A stretch of DNA of 64,000 bases from Varroa destructor (taxonomy: Eukaryota > Arthropoda > Arachnida > Mesostigmata > Varroidae), in assembly GCF_002443255.2 (NCBI RefSeq), contig NW_019211458.1:32979288-33043287 (forward strand), read 5' to 3'. Positions 12,469-26,600 of this stretch are shown here, piece by piece. The notes beneath the pieces were generated by a model, which made no database searches, was not told the DNA's origin, and saw only the letters and a program-made list of their open reading frames with translations. Positions within the stretch are counted from its first letter, which is position 1, and each line of letters starts with the position of its first letter. Both the position numbers and the translations under genes were made by a program.

Positions 12469-15400
12469 CTGTAATAGGAAGAGAATACGGTATTATATAA
12501 CGAATATGTATACGAAATAGAATAAACTGTGCTATATTTACACAAATAATGACTAGTTATTTGCTCTTGCGGTTACGCTGTAATACGCGGATTAACGTGC
12601 TCACACCCTCTAACCCGAAACGAGCCGTCGACCGAAGAGCAAGCGTTGGATAGTGGCCCATTCTTGTCTAACCGTACGTTGTATAACAAACGGCGAGATA
12701 ATGGACACAGACAATGTTAGATTTGTCACAAAAAACAGAAATAGAAACCGTGGTATTCAGTGATGGGAAGTATCGAAAGAAATTTTAGAAATAAATGAGC
12801 CTAGTACCTTTTCACATATTTCCTACTGCTTTTTAAGTACCTTGATTTTTTTTTTTTGGTAGGTTCCACTAACTACAATTCATCGTAATGGAAACGTCCC
12901 CTTTATTATCATAAAAAGTAATATAAGATCATTGGGATCGGCTTGATCGTGCAGAGTCCAACGAGCAATCTCAAACGGCTGATTTTTTTTTTTACTAATA
13001 TTACAGAGGTTGTTAAGGAGATTTGTCCCACCGGTTGACCCCTCTAAATCAGATTCAATACTCCTTTGACACACAGTAATGCTAGCGGGAACGGTTTAAT
13101 TATGAGAATAGTTATATCGCCAGAGAGGATCTTTTACATTTCGGAACTTTAGGAATAAAATAATGTTTTCCCCTATAAAGTTCACACACGAGCACGACCT
13201 GTCTACTTATTTCTATATGTATACATATATATATATATATACGACTCACTTCATATAACAGAATATATTCGCCGTAAATAAAATGACTTTCAGGATATGG
13301 TTAGATAAAGGCGAGGTGGCCTTGCTAACGCGCACAATTCCTGGATGAGGGTCTCGTTTTTACTAACGGTTTCACCTATATACATATGTGTATCGACAGA
13401 AACCTAATTCAGTATCCGAAATGTTCGCTGAGCTCTCAGGATTATTTCATGACCTATTGTTCTCGGAAATGCATGCTTTTATTTTGGATATGAATAATCA
13501 GAGATTTTAAATGAGGATAATTTGTTCAGTTATCAATGTATTAACTGTTAATGGCTTTTTTTAATTCCGAAAAGCGTTTTGGTGCCTTTCCTTTAATGTT
13601 TATGTCTTCTTTCTTGTTTTGTTTTCATAACGTTTCAACAACGATTTCTTTTTAACTACCGCGGAACTCAGAATCCCAAGTTGAATGAAAGCGAGAGATG
13701 ATGCCGAAAAAAATGTTCTGTTGAACAGTCAGCTTCTTAATACCTGTCGATGATTGTCGTACCGATCAGGTAGATCCGTGATATACGCCAACGCGTCGCA
13801 TACTATACAACAAATGTCATCAACAGAAAACATTATTTATTCTAAAAGATTCTAGTAGAAGACAAGTATTTAAATGTTTGTTTTAAAAGTTAAGATTCCT
13901 ACTTGTTTCCTCGCCTTTAATCCACAAAATTTCGATTTCAGAGCAAAACTGTAAACCTTTGTTCGTCTACACTAGTCTCCAAGAAGACAGGAGAACGACA
14001 CCGCTTCCTTCGTCGGCTTAAGCTGAACTGAAAAATCTTGTCCGAGCAGAGTTTGAACTCGGTCTACCGTTTTCAATAAGTGACATGGTAACAGTAAAAG
14101 CTCAGTTTCTTTATTGATTTCGTATTTCTCGTGTTTCTCCAGCCAAACCAGCTCTAAGCCGGACTAAGGATTAGGGACAAGGACTAAGGACTAAGCATGA
14201 TGCCTGCCGAATGTCAACAGAGATGTTTAGGACTGTCTGATTTTGATTTTCCCGTGTAAGGACGAACCCCAATAGTCACACCCAGTTCAACCTAAGAATA
14301 CTGGTATCCTCTTAAAAGCTCATCACAGAAGTTGAAATTCACAATACATATAGAGGGACATAACGAATGTATACAAGGACCTAACGTTGAGCGCTTTAGA
14401 ACTTAGTTACGAGAAGTGGCTTCCATATAAACTATTTTAATGCGTATTGGGTATGTATTCATTCCCAACTTGTGCTAGTTTCTATGTGAAAATACGTACA
14501 ACGGAAAAGCAGTTGAGTTGAATTTTAATACTTCATCTGCGTATCGTCACTGTTTAAAGTATCGCAAAATGTAAATGTTTCATAATGTAAAAAAACTTTT
14601 CCTTGCAATCGACGGCCAGCTTTCTTACAGGCCAATACAACACATGACCTTCCGAACTAGATCTCATAAACTTAAGTCAGTCTTCCCTGAACCGCACTTA
14701 GGATCGACCCTATAGCGATGTGTGTAAAGAAACATTACTACCTCCACTCGTATGTTTAGTGCTATATTTACAAGTCGGTATCTCGATATTTGATAACTTC
14801 ATCCCAAAGCAGGATTCGTATTCACTAATAGTTCTATTGGTTAAAAGCTGTATACATTTTGAACAACAAAAAATACTTCTAATTTTTCTAACAAAAATTA
14901 TTCTAGAATTTGCGAAGGAAGGGTCCACGACCATCCGCATTGCATACGTAAATTAATGACAAGTTTAATTTGATAACAATTTTCCTAACTAATATCCCAA
15001 AAGCGGGACCATTGTGCGAAGAACTTCGTGCCATTAAAGTTTACTGTAAAAACGATACTTATTCGACTTATTTGCATAACAATATTCCTAAGATCGTTCC
15101 TTTTCTATATGAAACTTCCGAGAGACAACGAGAGACACGAGTACGTTGTAGAAAGGTGCTCGTGCCGTCTGCGCCATATGTTTTAAGGTGCTGAACCATC
15201 TAAGATGGTAACCTTTAATAATTTGTTCGGATTTAAAGTTGATGTTTAAATGACAGATTGAATAAGGCTCTTCTGTCCCAACTTGTAGTGCGATTTAGGT
15301 GTGCTGCAGTGTCCTTCAGGCCAAAGCTCATTTAGGGATATGTACATCAACCGAAATAGTGCGGATTTACTGTAAGGAATTGTGTTTAAATAGGTCGCGT

Positions 15401-16240
15401 TATGAATAAATTACCTGTTATTACCAAATTATACAGCCCTATCTGGACTCACCAATTATGGCTCGAAAACCTTTTCCATTACATCGTTCAATTTACCCGA
15501 AATAATTTGCCCAGAAAAGTGTTAACTCTTTGCTAAAATATAAAGTATTAACAAAAAGAGCCATTGTCCTTAAATGGAAATATTTATTATAGATTTGCGA
15601 CGCCGCTTGTTCTTCTGACAATGGTACTTGTGCATGTAAATTTTGGTAAATATACAGTCGATTTTGAAAGACCATTTTTATCTGAAAATGGCTAATTATA
15701 ATGTTTGTGACTTTTTTAAAATAGCTTACACACTCGTTCAGTCTATTAATAAGAAGAAGTCGTCGCACTGTAGAACGAAAGTAGGAGAGGAGGGGCAGAA
15801 AGGAAAAAACAAACATTCCACATGTTGTTTTCATGAAGTTTGGTTAAAGGCTTTGTGAGGACAAAACGGCAATTGCCCATGTGCCGTTTTTAGCGGACTA
15901 TTTGATAGCTACCCTGTTACGATGGCAGCGTGTCATGGTATGCCTACGAACAGGTCAAGCGATAGCGTTCAGACATATTCCTTGTGCTGCACTATAAGCA
16001 CTTCATGCAAAGGATAATCGTTTTCTGGATCTGTTGGTCCACATACTATTAAGCCCTGATATTGAGGACCTTGTGTGTCTCAGTGTTGACAAAGACGAAC
16101 CTCGATGAGCGTTTTTCATATAAAAGATGTACCAGTTCTGGGTCCGTGATCACGATCCCAAACAAATCAAAAGCAGTAAACCTATTGTCCTTAGTCGATT
16201 GGGATAAAACGGTAATTCGCTTAACACCTTTTGAAGCAAC
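12469..16240. other. Intergenic, upstream of the receptor exon
   Basis: Should contain the missing receptor 5' exon and promoter, but I could not pick an ATG exon with matching phase. It holds an (AT)n tract at 13223-13241 and short frames at 14710-15200 and 15493-15858 with no recognisable motif. Around 14040-14075 the minus strand carries GAGTTCAAACTC, weakly like a Pol III B box, with no full tRNA fold. Confidence 0.4.
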
Positions 16241-19200
16241 GTAAAAAAAGCCTCCTCTTCGAATGCAGCTTTGAACCTAGTGATCATCCGACACACCGTC
16301 TGAATAGACTCTAAATGTGATTACTTGGTATAGGACAACGCCAAAACTACAGACGTCTGACTGCACGTGAGAGAGCGCAGTGGAAAGTAGTTCAGGCGGC
16401 AAGAGACTGGCAAGATTCTTGCAGAATCTAAAATCTACAATTTTAATCGTAGAAGTTTCGTTGCCACGGACATAATTGAAATTAGCGAGACAGTGTAGCT
16501 CCCGACTAACATCCAATGTCAGTCAAGTGAAATCCATCATATCGATAATTCTTTTGTGCGCGGTATGGTCTTGGAGACAGCACCTGAGATTACCAAAACA
16601 TCATGAATTCAGTAATAATTTAACATTTGAGTAATGACTCCGATAAGAAGCAACATATTCGCGTGCTCAAAGCGTTTTATGACCTTTGCTTCGCGGAGCA
16701 GCTCCATCTTTGCGTTGAGATTTTTTGGATTTCTGCTGCTTTGACAGCAACTGGACAGAAGCAATTCTCTTCTTTAAGGTAAACTTTACTGAAAGCGCCT
16801 TTTCCGGGCGACCAGTAGGTGCGTAAGCTGTCCTCTGGCAGTTCATACTTGGAAAGGAAGGCTGCTGATGGATATGATTGATACTAGCGCAAAGGCAACG
16901 ATAAAGGTAGTCGTAGCTATTTCGTAGTCTAGATTGAGAGAATTTCTTCGAACATTATCGGGCAGTTTTTCGATGCCCCAATTCAAGTCCTATGCCACCA
17001 TAATTTTTCTCAATAGCGATCGTGAACAACGTTTGTTCCACCTTACTGCGCAACAAATTTCGTTGATTCTTCGGTTGGGCGCGGTAGCTCTCGGCAGTAT
17101 AATAGTATAAATATACTGCCGAGGATATGCCATTGTCATTCATAGAGCGAACGTAACCCCTTCGTTTCTTACTTCGTCAATTAATCTTGCACACATGTTT
17201 TTTGCAATTCTGTGCTTAGTTAGCTGATCTTTAACGTTTGAAACTCCACAAGGTTGCCATTAGGACAGTACATTCAATTGAAATAAAGCTCGTGAACTAT
17301 ACAAACAGTATGTAAATCAAAATGGGTGCCTTAGCTACTGAAAAGGTTAAGGTCCGCGCCTTTATTACTCGTATAAAAAGTATTGCTGCTGTGATAAGTA
17401 CTCTACTACATCTATCATTGCAATTGTCGTGACAGTCTTTGCCTAACGAGCCTAGGTTGTCTCTGTTTAAATCTGAATGGTACCTGTGGTCTTCTCCTGA
17501 TGTCTGGCTAAGCTATTTCCTAATCTCTGAACTGGGATTTTTTAGCGCAATCCTCAATATATTCCTTCGTGCATCCATTTAGCAGCACTTCCCCAGAAAC
17601 GTTGAATAAGCCATCGTGAAGCCAAGAAGGCAAGGGCTAAATACATTTCTGCTTGAAAGTCATTTCCATCCCATGAACCACACTCATGACCCGTGCACCA
17701 AGCTGATTTGGAAAGTCGCTTTTATTATACGATAACTTTTTTCTATGGATCTAGGTGCAATCTGTGGTCCTTCGAGAGTCGAAATCTACAGTTCTCAGAG
17801 TCAAATCATTGTCTTTTATCTTGGTTGGCAAATTCTTAAGGCATGGTCAGCTGTATTAACATAGAACTACGCAAACGTCTGCCGCTTACGGTACTTCAAA
17901 ATATACCCACTGTAAATAACAGCCATCTCTGGGAAAATTTCGAAATTGTTCGTCGGTCGTAACGTCAACTCGGTAGCTAACGATAGCATGCGAGCAATGG
18001 TAAGTAGAACCAATGACATTATTCAAGGACCGGTTGTATTCCAATTAAATCATAGCGATAATTTCGGTTCGATATGCAGTGGTCAACTGCGTATAATCGT
18101 TTGGAACGATACGTTTGTTGCGATTCTTTTAGATGGTCGCTTGCATTATAAATGAGCCTAACATTAGGCCTACATTTTAAAGTTATCAATCGCATTGACT
18201 ACAAGCTCGGTGGCTTTAAGGACATAGCTGATTCTATCTTGTACGATTAACAATACAAGAATCTGCGGGAAGATTCTAAGGTCAGTCATTCAATCCACTT
18301 TGATCAAGCCGTTCCATTGCTCATATACTTCGCATGCCATTTTGCCGATCCTTTGTCATTAAACGTAAAGAAACAGGGTACAGAAAAGGCTTTTCGTATT
18401 TCTCACCAATTAACGGAATGTTTTCCATGAAGCAATATACTCGTTTGGACCTCGCTTGACATACAAACAAAATTTAAATAATTTCAAATCTGTTGTGTAT
18501 CAATGAACGTATCAAAATAGGTATTGTTGGTCTTATCAAACGCTATCAAAATTTCAAAAGATTCCCAGTTCTTTGCTATACCTCATGAGCGCGCTGTAGC
18601 TTTCGATAGAAAATACTGCCAGTACAGTGGCGTAGCTCTGACTTCGACGTTTATCAGGTACAAACTGGCCCGTTCCTAGCATTCTCTAACTATCGAAGAA
18701 TTGCATTATCGCCCGCCAGGTTGGTTTACTATAACCATGCTAATGTTGAGCTGTTTTTCGTTGAACTCAAAAATCTGCGTTTGATTTAGATCAATAAAGT
18801 GTGCCAGTATGCAAGATTCTCACCAGATGGGCGTTAACTGTTTTTAAGGGCAAAAACTAGCCGAACCGAAGGCGTGCTTCCAATTACCTGGCCAGGCCCA
18901 CGGATCCACTAAAGATCATTTTGTGGTCGTTTGTTTCAATGAGATTTTGGTGCAGCATACGACGCTCCAAACAATCAGGTTTCTTCGTGATATTGCACGA
19001 CCTGACTCGCACCTACTCCATGTAGTTGTAGTTGGCATTAAAAAGCTCGACATTGAAACAGCCGACCGCATCTTTAAGGATCAAACGGAGCACCTGGGCC
19101 AGTTTTTGGGTCGTGGAACTGCGGCAATCCGAAGTGTGGCAGGACGCCCATCGATTTCCAGTTTGGGATGGATTTTTAGTTCTTGGCCAAATGGACAGGC

Positions 19201-19262
19201 GACGTTTCAAGCTGCTTCAGTAAGCCGCACCATTTGAGTCACTCCGACATAGGCCAGCAATA
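16240..19262 (-). pseudogene. Decayed receptor copy 1 (kinase to N-terminus)
   Basis: Nearly full-length but broken. 16300-16900 is very close in base sequence to the receptor kinase; the stretch from GGAGACAGC to GATTTTTTGGAT reads almost base for base like 9523-9692. Minus-strand frames still give LNYV-like, DVCSFGVVLYQVITF and ELLSTALSH blocks, but the catalytic-loop segment is deleted and DFG reads DFR. A hydrophobic remnant near 16880-16920 matches the membrane helix. 18640-18790 matches the segment with the GQFVPDRC region. 19000-19220 matches the N-terminus (ELKIH, RIAAVPRPKNW, then a frameshift, then VLRLILKDAVG and NANYNYMEW). Multiple stops and frameshifts rule out a functional protein. 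Confidence 0.9.
17090..17123. repeat. Perfect 12-bp inverted repeat
   Basis: CTCGGCAGTATA and its exact complement TATACTGCCGAG, separated by 10 bases, inside decayed receptor copy 1. Confidence 0.85.
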
Positions 19263-19772
19263 ATAACGCCGGTGCTGTAAAACAGAAGGCAACAGTGGGA
19301 AACGGTACCCTTAAGTAAATAAAGCAATAAGCAAAAAGTTGTTTCTTTATACTCCGCTGTACATATGAAATGCTATATCATATATAACAGACAAACCTGC
19401 CTATCCTTTAATCAGCGGCATGAACGTTTTTTTATAATCGCGCTAAAATATACCGTCGCCACAAAACGAAGCGGTCACTTCTGTTTACGGAAATATAAAG
19501 ATGCCCAGTCTTTCACAAAGCGTTGTTTATGGTTAAAGATCATGATCATTAACGATAGTAAGTAATCTATGTTATAGTAAGGAATTGTATGGAAATCACT
19601 TGGAAGAGCATTTTAGCGTCTTTCTGTACTGTTCAGCAACAGACACTTAGGTGTGGCACACATTGAGAAGAAAAACTTTAACTTGACCTAAATACATTTA
19701 ATCTCTGTTAGAATCGCCTATAGTCTGTTTTATATAGGTTCTCTAGATGATCTATGACAAATTTGTAGTCAT

Positions 19773-20130
19773 CTACCGAACATCGTCGGGCAAACCGCGG
19801 CTACGTGTTGTCATATCTTCTAAAAAACCCCGATTCTTGACCAGGATGGCAACGATATGTCCGTTACAGTCGGGATCAGGTCCTCGTCCGCAATGATAAA
19901 ACTGCCTGCGTAGTCGAACCGAAATCTTGCCGCGTTCATTCTCCATTTTGCGTGCCTTACAAAAGCAAACTGCGATGAAAAAGCGGACCGGAATAGCGAG
20001 AGACTCTTCGCCTTGCCGATCCAGTGCCATGAAGAGATTCCTAATACCACTATTTATCTCCGTTGTCCAACTGCGTTCGTACAACATGCTTCGTACCCAA
20101 ATCTATGCTGTGCCAGCTTGTAATAATTAG
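19773..20130 (-). pseudogene. Receptor fragment (N-terminal domain only)
   Basis: A minus-strand frame reads WHWIGKAKSLSLF, then RFDYAG, then ADEDLIPTVTDISLPS. This lines up with the intact receptor's VAWVGKRLDNLISFL, FFDYSIS and DKEEMTEVLFPS (about residues 248-294). It lies above the N-terminus of copy 1, so in an array running this way it belongs to another, mostly lost copy. No flanking receptor segments were found immediately below it. Confidence 0.55.
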
Positions 20131-22070
20131 TCAACGCAACGATGTGTTTTTGATGTTCTTGGGTTGTATATCCCTTGAATATACCGGTGAATATCTTATT
20201 ATATAGATAATGTGAACGTATATTAGGTCAAAATGAAAAATTGCACAACCAATTCTTATTTTAGCTGAGGGGGCTTTTTTAGTTCCCTTATTCCTTCCGC
20301 AGGCCCTAGAGGGTTGGCATGTCGCGTGATTAGCAGGCTATTTCAAGTAAATTTCTGTTACAATCATGTAGAGTCGTCTTTGGTAGAGGATCTCTCCTTC
20401 TTCTAGTGCTTCAGGAACTGAAGTGGTTTGGGAAAATGATAGCTCACACGATGTTTTCCACGTATCTTATTCTTAATAAATAACATCATAATATGCGTCG
20501 TGTACACTGATAGCTTCGAAGGACCATGCTCGTTTTATCGACCTGATCTGTTGAAAAGGAGTAGAATTAGCTATTCAAAAGTATGAGGTGATGCACTCAA
20601 GAAATGATTACACTATGTCAGCCTTTAAACGGGCCTGATATTATGGAGTACGCGAGAATACATTTGGCAAAGTAATGATAGTTGGTTTGGTTTAGTTGAG
20701 TCTTCTATCTATAGGGTTTATTAAACTGTATGAGTCTCATGCCACTTTGTTGTCTATGCATGTTACTCAGGTATAACAGTTACTGCCAATCTTCGAGCTA
20801 AGAAGATCACAAGGAAAATTCAATGACGACGACGACGACGGCGAAGACCAACGAGCACGAGCATCGTAATACCTAGGTAATTTATTTCAGAGTAATTTTT
20901 AAAGCTTTTCAATAGCTTGTTTTTTTGATCTGTATGACGTCTCAAACAGTAATGCTACAATGGATTCCATAACAGCTCTTGCAATTTCTCGAAAATCAAT
21001 TGAACATTTAGAATGCTTTAACTGGTGAACATTTGGAAAATATTAAAAAAATATAATATTAAGATGATTCTCTGTGGTTTCGTCATCAATGGTACATTGA
21101 CAATTTGAAAGTGGGCGCCATTCACAATGGTAAAAGATACCCATTGTAGCTAATATATGATGATGTGCCAGGTTACGCCCGCGACGTGTGCCCGAGTGTT
21201 ATTCTAGCGAAGAATAACACCTTTCATGTTACGTGTCGATGTTTCTTTCATGTTACATAAAAACCTCTCATAAAAGTTTGGCTATTTTGGTTGAAAAGAA
21301 CGCCAAAAACGCATGAAAGCGTCAAAAGCTTTTACCGTCTCGACGTTGTGGCGGAAAAGAGAGCCACTTCGTTAATAAAAGCCCCAATGAGCTTGGCCGC
21401 TGTAGCAACGAATCTGATACTTGAAAGCCCCAACAAGTATGGCCGTCTGGCTACTGTGGTAGAGGAGAGATCCATCTGGTGCTTAAACGGTCATTTGCTT
21501 TTCACCTCCGTATGCTAGACTTGCGTCGTGACGTGTTTGCCAATTTAGTTAGAGTCTGATCGTAAATGGTGCTCTTTCTGGTTTAAAAAATAGAACTGAC
21601 GATTTTAGCTTTGGGAGGTGCCAAGGCAGAGATGTGACCCGCTAGCGTCGCTCCACTGGGCTGCCGTGTTGACTCCACTTCTGGTCACCTGTGGTAACTT
21701 CGATTTTGGTCAAATTGTACTAGCTCTCCATCAGAAATAGGAAGCCCGTCAGGTCACTGATCAACCTTCCACTTCTATATGCTTCGTTTTGAATACAAAC
21801 ACTTCTACCATTTACGACAAAACATCTATAATCGTTGATTTTGCCCGCACGCTATCGAACGAAAAGTAACCGCAATAAGCATCACCTATATTGTGTGTCA
21901 GACGCACAGTTTTCGCATACAAATATTGTACAATTGTAGCCCAATTAGGATGGTAACTTGAATGAGAAAAGTCTCTACCTTGTTTACATTACAAAGTAAC
22001 AGTATTTAATTGAGTCCTTCATTAGGTAGCCGAGTGGCAAGCTCAGTACGTGTTGTGAATAGAAGCGTCC
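20131..22070. other. Gap in the receptor array, nothing firm
   Basis: Holds a short GAC-type triplet run at 20824-20844, an inverted repeat at 21196-21220 and a plus-strand frame at 21291-21518. In that frame a segment is imperfectly repeated (AAGCCCCAA...GGCCGT twice). None of it resembles a known gene. Confidence 0.35.
21196..21220. repeat. Perfect 10-bp hairpin
   Basis: GTGTTATTCT and AGAATAACAC around a 5-base loop. Just downstream the phrase CTTTCATGTTAC occurs twice within 40 bp. Confidence 0.8.
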
Positions 22071-23630
22071 ATGGCGTGTAATGCTTATTAATTAGGTTCT
22101 GATATAGGTTTTTTCTTGTTCACGATAGTGCTCTGTCCTAGTGTCTCTGAGTATATCGAATCTTTCCGATACCAGCAAATTTTCGAGTGGGCACGAATCT
22201 TCGGACCTAGCAAGCCAAAACCGACCAGTCGTCTCAGGCATGGAGTCTGACTGCGGCGAGCGTACGTAGTTCAGACCAATGAGATCAGACAGTTTCCAGC
22301 TGATAACCAATGCCATTCAAATAAACTTCACTTTGTTCATTTCGTTTTCGACGGCGGGATGACGGCGGTCCTATAAGCAACTTTCCAGATTACTAAACAT
22401 CATGGATTGAGTCAAAATCTTATTCTAATAATAAGATGCAAGATATCCGTGTAGACGCTTCGCCCTATTTCAACCCCGAGTTGTTGTTTAGCCCTTTGCC
22501 GTTCTAACCCGCATTGAACAAAGCCAGCCTTCCATGTTGAAGTGACTGGTAGGATATAGTTTGCCAAAGGCATCTCGTTCGAATGGCGAAGCTTGCCATC
22601 GCTGCATTTTTCTAATTCTTTTTTTTTTTTTTTTGCTTCAAGTGAAAAATGCAAAAAAAAGAGCACTAATATTGTGACTGGGGCTAGCACAACGATAAAA
22701 GTGGGCATTACCGTATTCTATATTACACTGAGATAATGACTGCTTTCGATTCATCTGTGAGGCGGCCGAGAGGCAATTTTATTATATTAAGGCCGAGAGA
22801 GCTATTGATCGACGTTAGTGAGCGGACTTTATCACGTAACGGGCAATGCCGACTAATTAGCTCGGAGCGGTAGTCAACGTATTTGTCACTCGCCAACAAT
22901 AAAATAGAAGAATAAAAAAGTTATTTTCGATTGTTACTCATGACATGGATTGCTTGAACCTGTTGAATCGGTCATTTCGTGCACAGCCAATAGATTTTAA
23001 CATTAGGAACTTTTTGCTGACCTGAAGTACTTGAATGGAACCGGCGCTTCCCTCTGGCTAACTTAATAAATAACCCAAATGATATCGAACCCGAACTGTA
23101 TCTGAATTTTACGTGTGTTCTTTCTTTAGAGACTCTAGTTATAAACGGTTGCGCATCGAACGAGCACCTAAAATCTCTGCGAATAATTCATAACCTGGTA
23201 GACCTATCCACATTTTCTTTTCAGGCCAAAGATGCGGTCGAAATAATACAATTGTTTAAGGTGTATATTCGGACGGCATCGATTAGCTGTGGAAGCTAGC
23301 TTGGTTTTTTTATTTCATGGACTTATTTTCAAGTTGGCCTGGAGTTTGATTTCACCTAACCTGCAGCTGCATATTGTTAGTCTGTTGATTTGGATCAACC
23401 CAGAAGGTCTATAGGGTTCATTCTCATGATGGGATTGGACAATAGTTGATCTTCGGTATTTTTCTCGGAGTACAGCACAGTCTCTTCTACTGTGACCGCA
23501 AGTATTCTACTAGTTATACCCCTATAGTACCGATTATGGACGAACGTATTTACGGAATCGTGAGCAACAGGGCGAAAGGAGCCCGAATTTAATATATCGA
23601 CAGTGTTTATATGTAAGTCTATCACTATAA
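22070..23630 (-). pseudogene. Decayed receptor copy 2, internally deleted
   Basis: 22092-22316 reads MALVISWKLSDLIGLNYV, matching the receptor's MALDICRGLSYLASLNYV, but the catalytic loop after it is scrambled. 22380-22410 keeps a MMF-NL-SCL trace of MMFGNLRSYL. 22620-22708 keeps a hydrophobic helix followed by lysines, like the membrane segment. 23395-23625 reads VHNRYYRGI and TSRILAV...DQLLSN, comparable to IHNRIFIGE and TDRILAL...AQLLN of the N-terminus (weaker). The distance between helix and N-terminus is only about 0.9 kb, against about 2.5 kb in the intact gene, so most of the flytrap is deleted. Confidence 0.7.
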
Positions 23631-26600
23631 TATTTAAATAGAAAACAAATAAAAACTAAAAGGCTTCTGTGTCTATTTTAAGAGCCGCGAGCTGCGTAAA
23701 TGATCACTGTTAAAAGGTACAACTATATTGTGTACAATTTTCTTTCATAGTCTAATAAAGATTGTTTCAAGCGTACCGTATGGGTAGATTCACAAAAATA
23801 AGAGTTACAATGGATGCAGAAACATTCTCAACGAGAGCTCTGTTTTACGTAAAGCAGCGTATTACGGAACAAGTGATACTGGCCGCTTTATGAAGCCATC
23901 CTCCAGATTAGGAACGACGGGGTCTTTCCACGCAGATTTCAATGATTACGTCGATCCATGTTTCAGGAGCAGATCTTTCGAAATTATCCCACAATGAAAG
24001 AAGGGAGGTCTTTCTTTTGATACCGAATTAATGCTTTCTAGCCTCGTATTACCAGTTAGTTTTCATAGCTTCCGTAATCTGTCCAACGACGCCGTTAAAG
24101 CATGTGTTGGAGGACGCTATATTTCCAAATCGCCTTTATCTTGCCCAATGAAATCAGTAACGTTTTTGACAAGCCTTCACCTGATCCTGGCATTTCGTTC
24201 AAATAATATATAACACATTATTTAAGCATTTATTTTCAATAAAAGAAAAACTTTGCTCTAGGTTTGATATAAGTCCATTTTATATCAGGACGTGAAACTT
24301 ATGCATAGGGATTGCGGCAAGATGCCAATATGCACTCAGTCAACCTTCACCTACTATTTGTGTATAGGCTGGACCCGACTGAGCGATGGAAGGACTATCA
24401 TATACTTCTATAATCAACAGAGCAAGCGGCATCTTGAACTGCGCCAGTTTTATATTCGAATAAGCGGACGATTGTTGTTGAATACCTGTTTGCCAGTACA
24501 ATCATTTCGTCATGAACGTCCTGAAGGGTACTTTCAGAAATTCTAAATTAAGCACCCTGATGCTGGGTTACCAAAAATTTACTGACCGTATTAAAGCCAA
24601 ATTTAAAAGAACAACATTTCTTATGCCCCAAAACAATGCCACTGAACTAAATATACGCCATTTTAATCGATAACCTTCTGCTGTTCTTTTTTTAGTTAGC
24701 ACCACAATTCTTCCAGTATAGGACTTTTGTGGTTTCCGCGCGAAAAAATGCTGTGACGGGTGATTTTTGCATCCAATTAAATGTACATAATTAAAGGAGC
24801 TTTAGAGAGACCAAAACAGATTATAAGCTAGTGGAACAAGATCTCTGAATTTCTGTCCACGAGCCAAAAATATTTATATTCTGGTACTGTCATTGTAAAG
24901 ACGACACTTTTTTCGTCCACTAGTTTCCGTCGATTCTTTTCAATGGTTAGTTGTGATTTTATTAGTCGTCGTCAGCAAAGGCCGGAATCAATCACTTTTT
25001 TAGGTGGAAGCAACTCTATTTTGCGCGATTTTTTTTTTAGTCCCATCAAACACATAGCACGACTTTTTTTTTTGGCATCAGCCTGGGCTTTGCTAGAGAA
25101 TGTGGGACATACTTTATTCTCGATAATATCATGGCTACTCACGTTTTGGTCCTGCTCAATTTTCGTAATAAATTTATCAAGTTTTTTCATAATGGGCCGA
25201 CCATAACGGAGAGCATTTTTTTTCGTATCGGAATTTGCAGAACGGAACTATCTTGGGGCTAATTTTTTTCCGAAAAACAGTGTTGTTTTATGTCGAGATA
25301 TGGATTTTTTTATGGGCCTGAACAGCACCTGTACCTGTATAGAAGTAAAACTAGGGTTTTCACAGAAATTTCACCCATTTCAAGGCGCGCTCGAATAAGT
25401 CCGAATAAAGGCATTTCAACAATTTTAACATATCTAATATTACCAAATCTCAGCTTTCAAATGAGATCAATGGCGACCTGATTCGAGTCATATTACCTAA
25501 GATCTGTGACTAGATATCAAGCTGGATTTATATTTTTCCGGCAACTTCCTAATATATATATATACGCGTCAAACATCTTACAAGTGGCTCTAACAATGTG
25601 TGTGTTCGTTGAACTTAACTTAAGAGAAGAGGCCATAATGGAAGCACCATTAATGAGAAACGATTTTCTAGTGCTGAACAGTACAAAGTTTTTCTTTATT
25701 GAAATTTACAAAAATAGGGCAAAGGCGAGCTCCTTACACAAATTTCTCAATAAGTTCTTTTTAGATAAGCCAATGAAACTATTGCTCGTTGCATTTTGTG
25801 CCACAGAATTGAGTATGACATCTTTGGCATGTTGAAATTTCCTATGTTTCGTATGAAATCATGTTTTCGTATTGTTAGCCTCGAGAGCTCAAATGTGTAC
25901 ATGTAAAGTCCTTACAAGGCAGCAGTTGATAGCTGACGCAAATCAATGGTGACTATAATGTCTGATTAAATGACTGAGACCTAAACAATCAAAGCAAGAC
26001 AACGCAATGAATTTCTAAAGTAACAATTGAATTACTAGACAAAATAGCTGAGCAGCACAATTCGCTTCTTATGTCACAAGACAGTGGAAGGATACTGCAA
26101 TAGAACATGCAAAAGAATAATATGATTGAATCATTGCAACATTGTTGAGTCATCCTGGCAAATGGATTCCCCTTTAGAATGTTAGATCTGATGGACAGAT
26201 GAGACGATACGGCGGGCTAGCTTCTGATGAGTACGTGTAGTTCGGATCACGTACAAAAAAAAATGGGTCAATATGACCAGGTCCTGATAAATGAAGCGCT
26301 GTGCGTATACGTGCTATTCGGCACCGTCATTGTTCGGGTTGTTCAATATCTATTCCAATCTAGGTTGAATTTAGCTAGCTAAAAGTTTCGGATAATGTTA
26401 ACAGTATTTTATATAGAAAGGAAGCTTGTTCTACTGGTACGGGTTGTGTAGTCAGCTTGTGTCGGTACGTTCATCGTGGATCGTTGTTTTCTTTAACTAT
26501 CCTAAAACAACATGCTCGCTTAAATAATCAAGTTAGAAATTCCTACATATTGTAATTGTATGTATAGCAGTTTTCAATATAAATTATAATTCATTAAATC

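Noticed and set aside
14020..14090. Possible tRNA near GAGTTCAAACTC (minus)
   Set aside because: No A box at proper spacing and no cloverleaf.
24943..25206. Overlapping hydrophobic (+) and lysine-rich (-) frames
   Set aside because: Each mirrors the other and both depend on poly-T runs; no recognisable protein.
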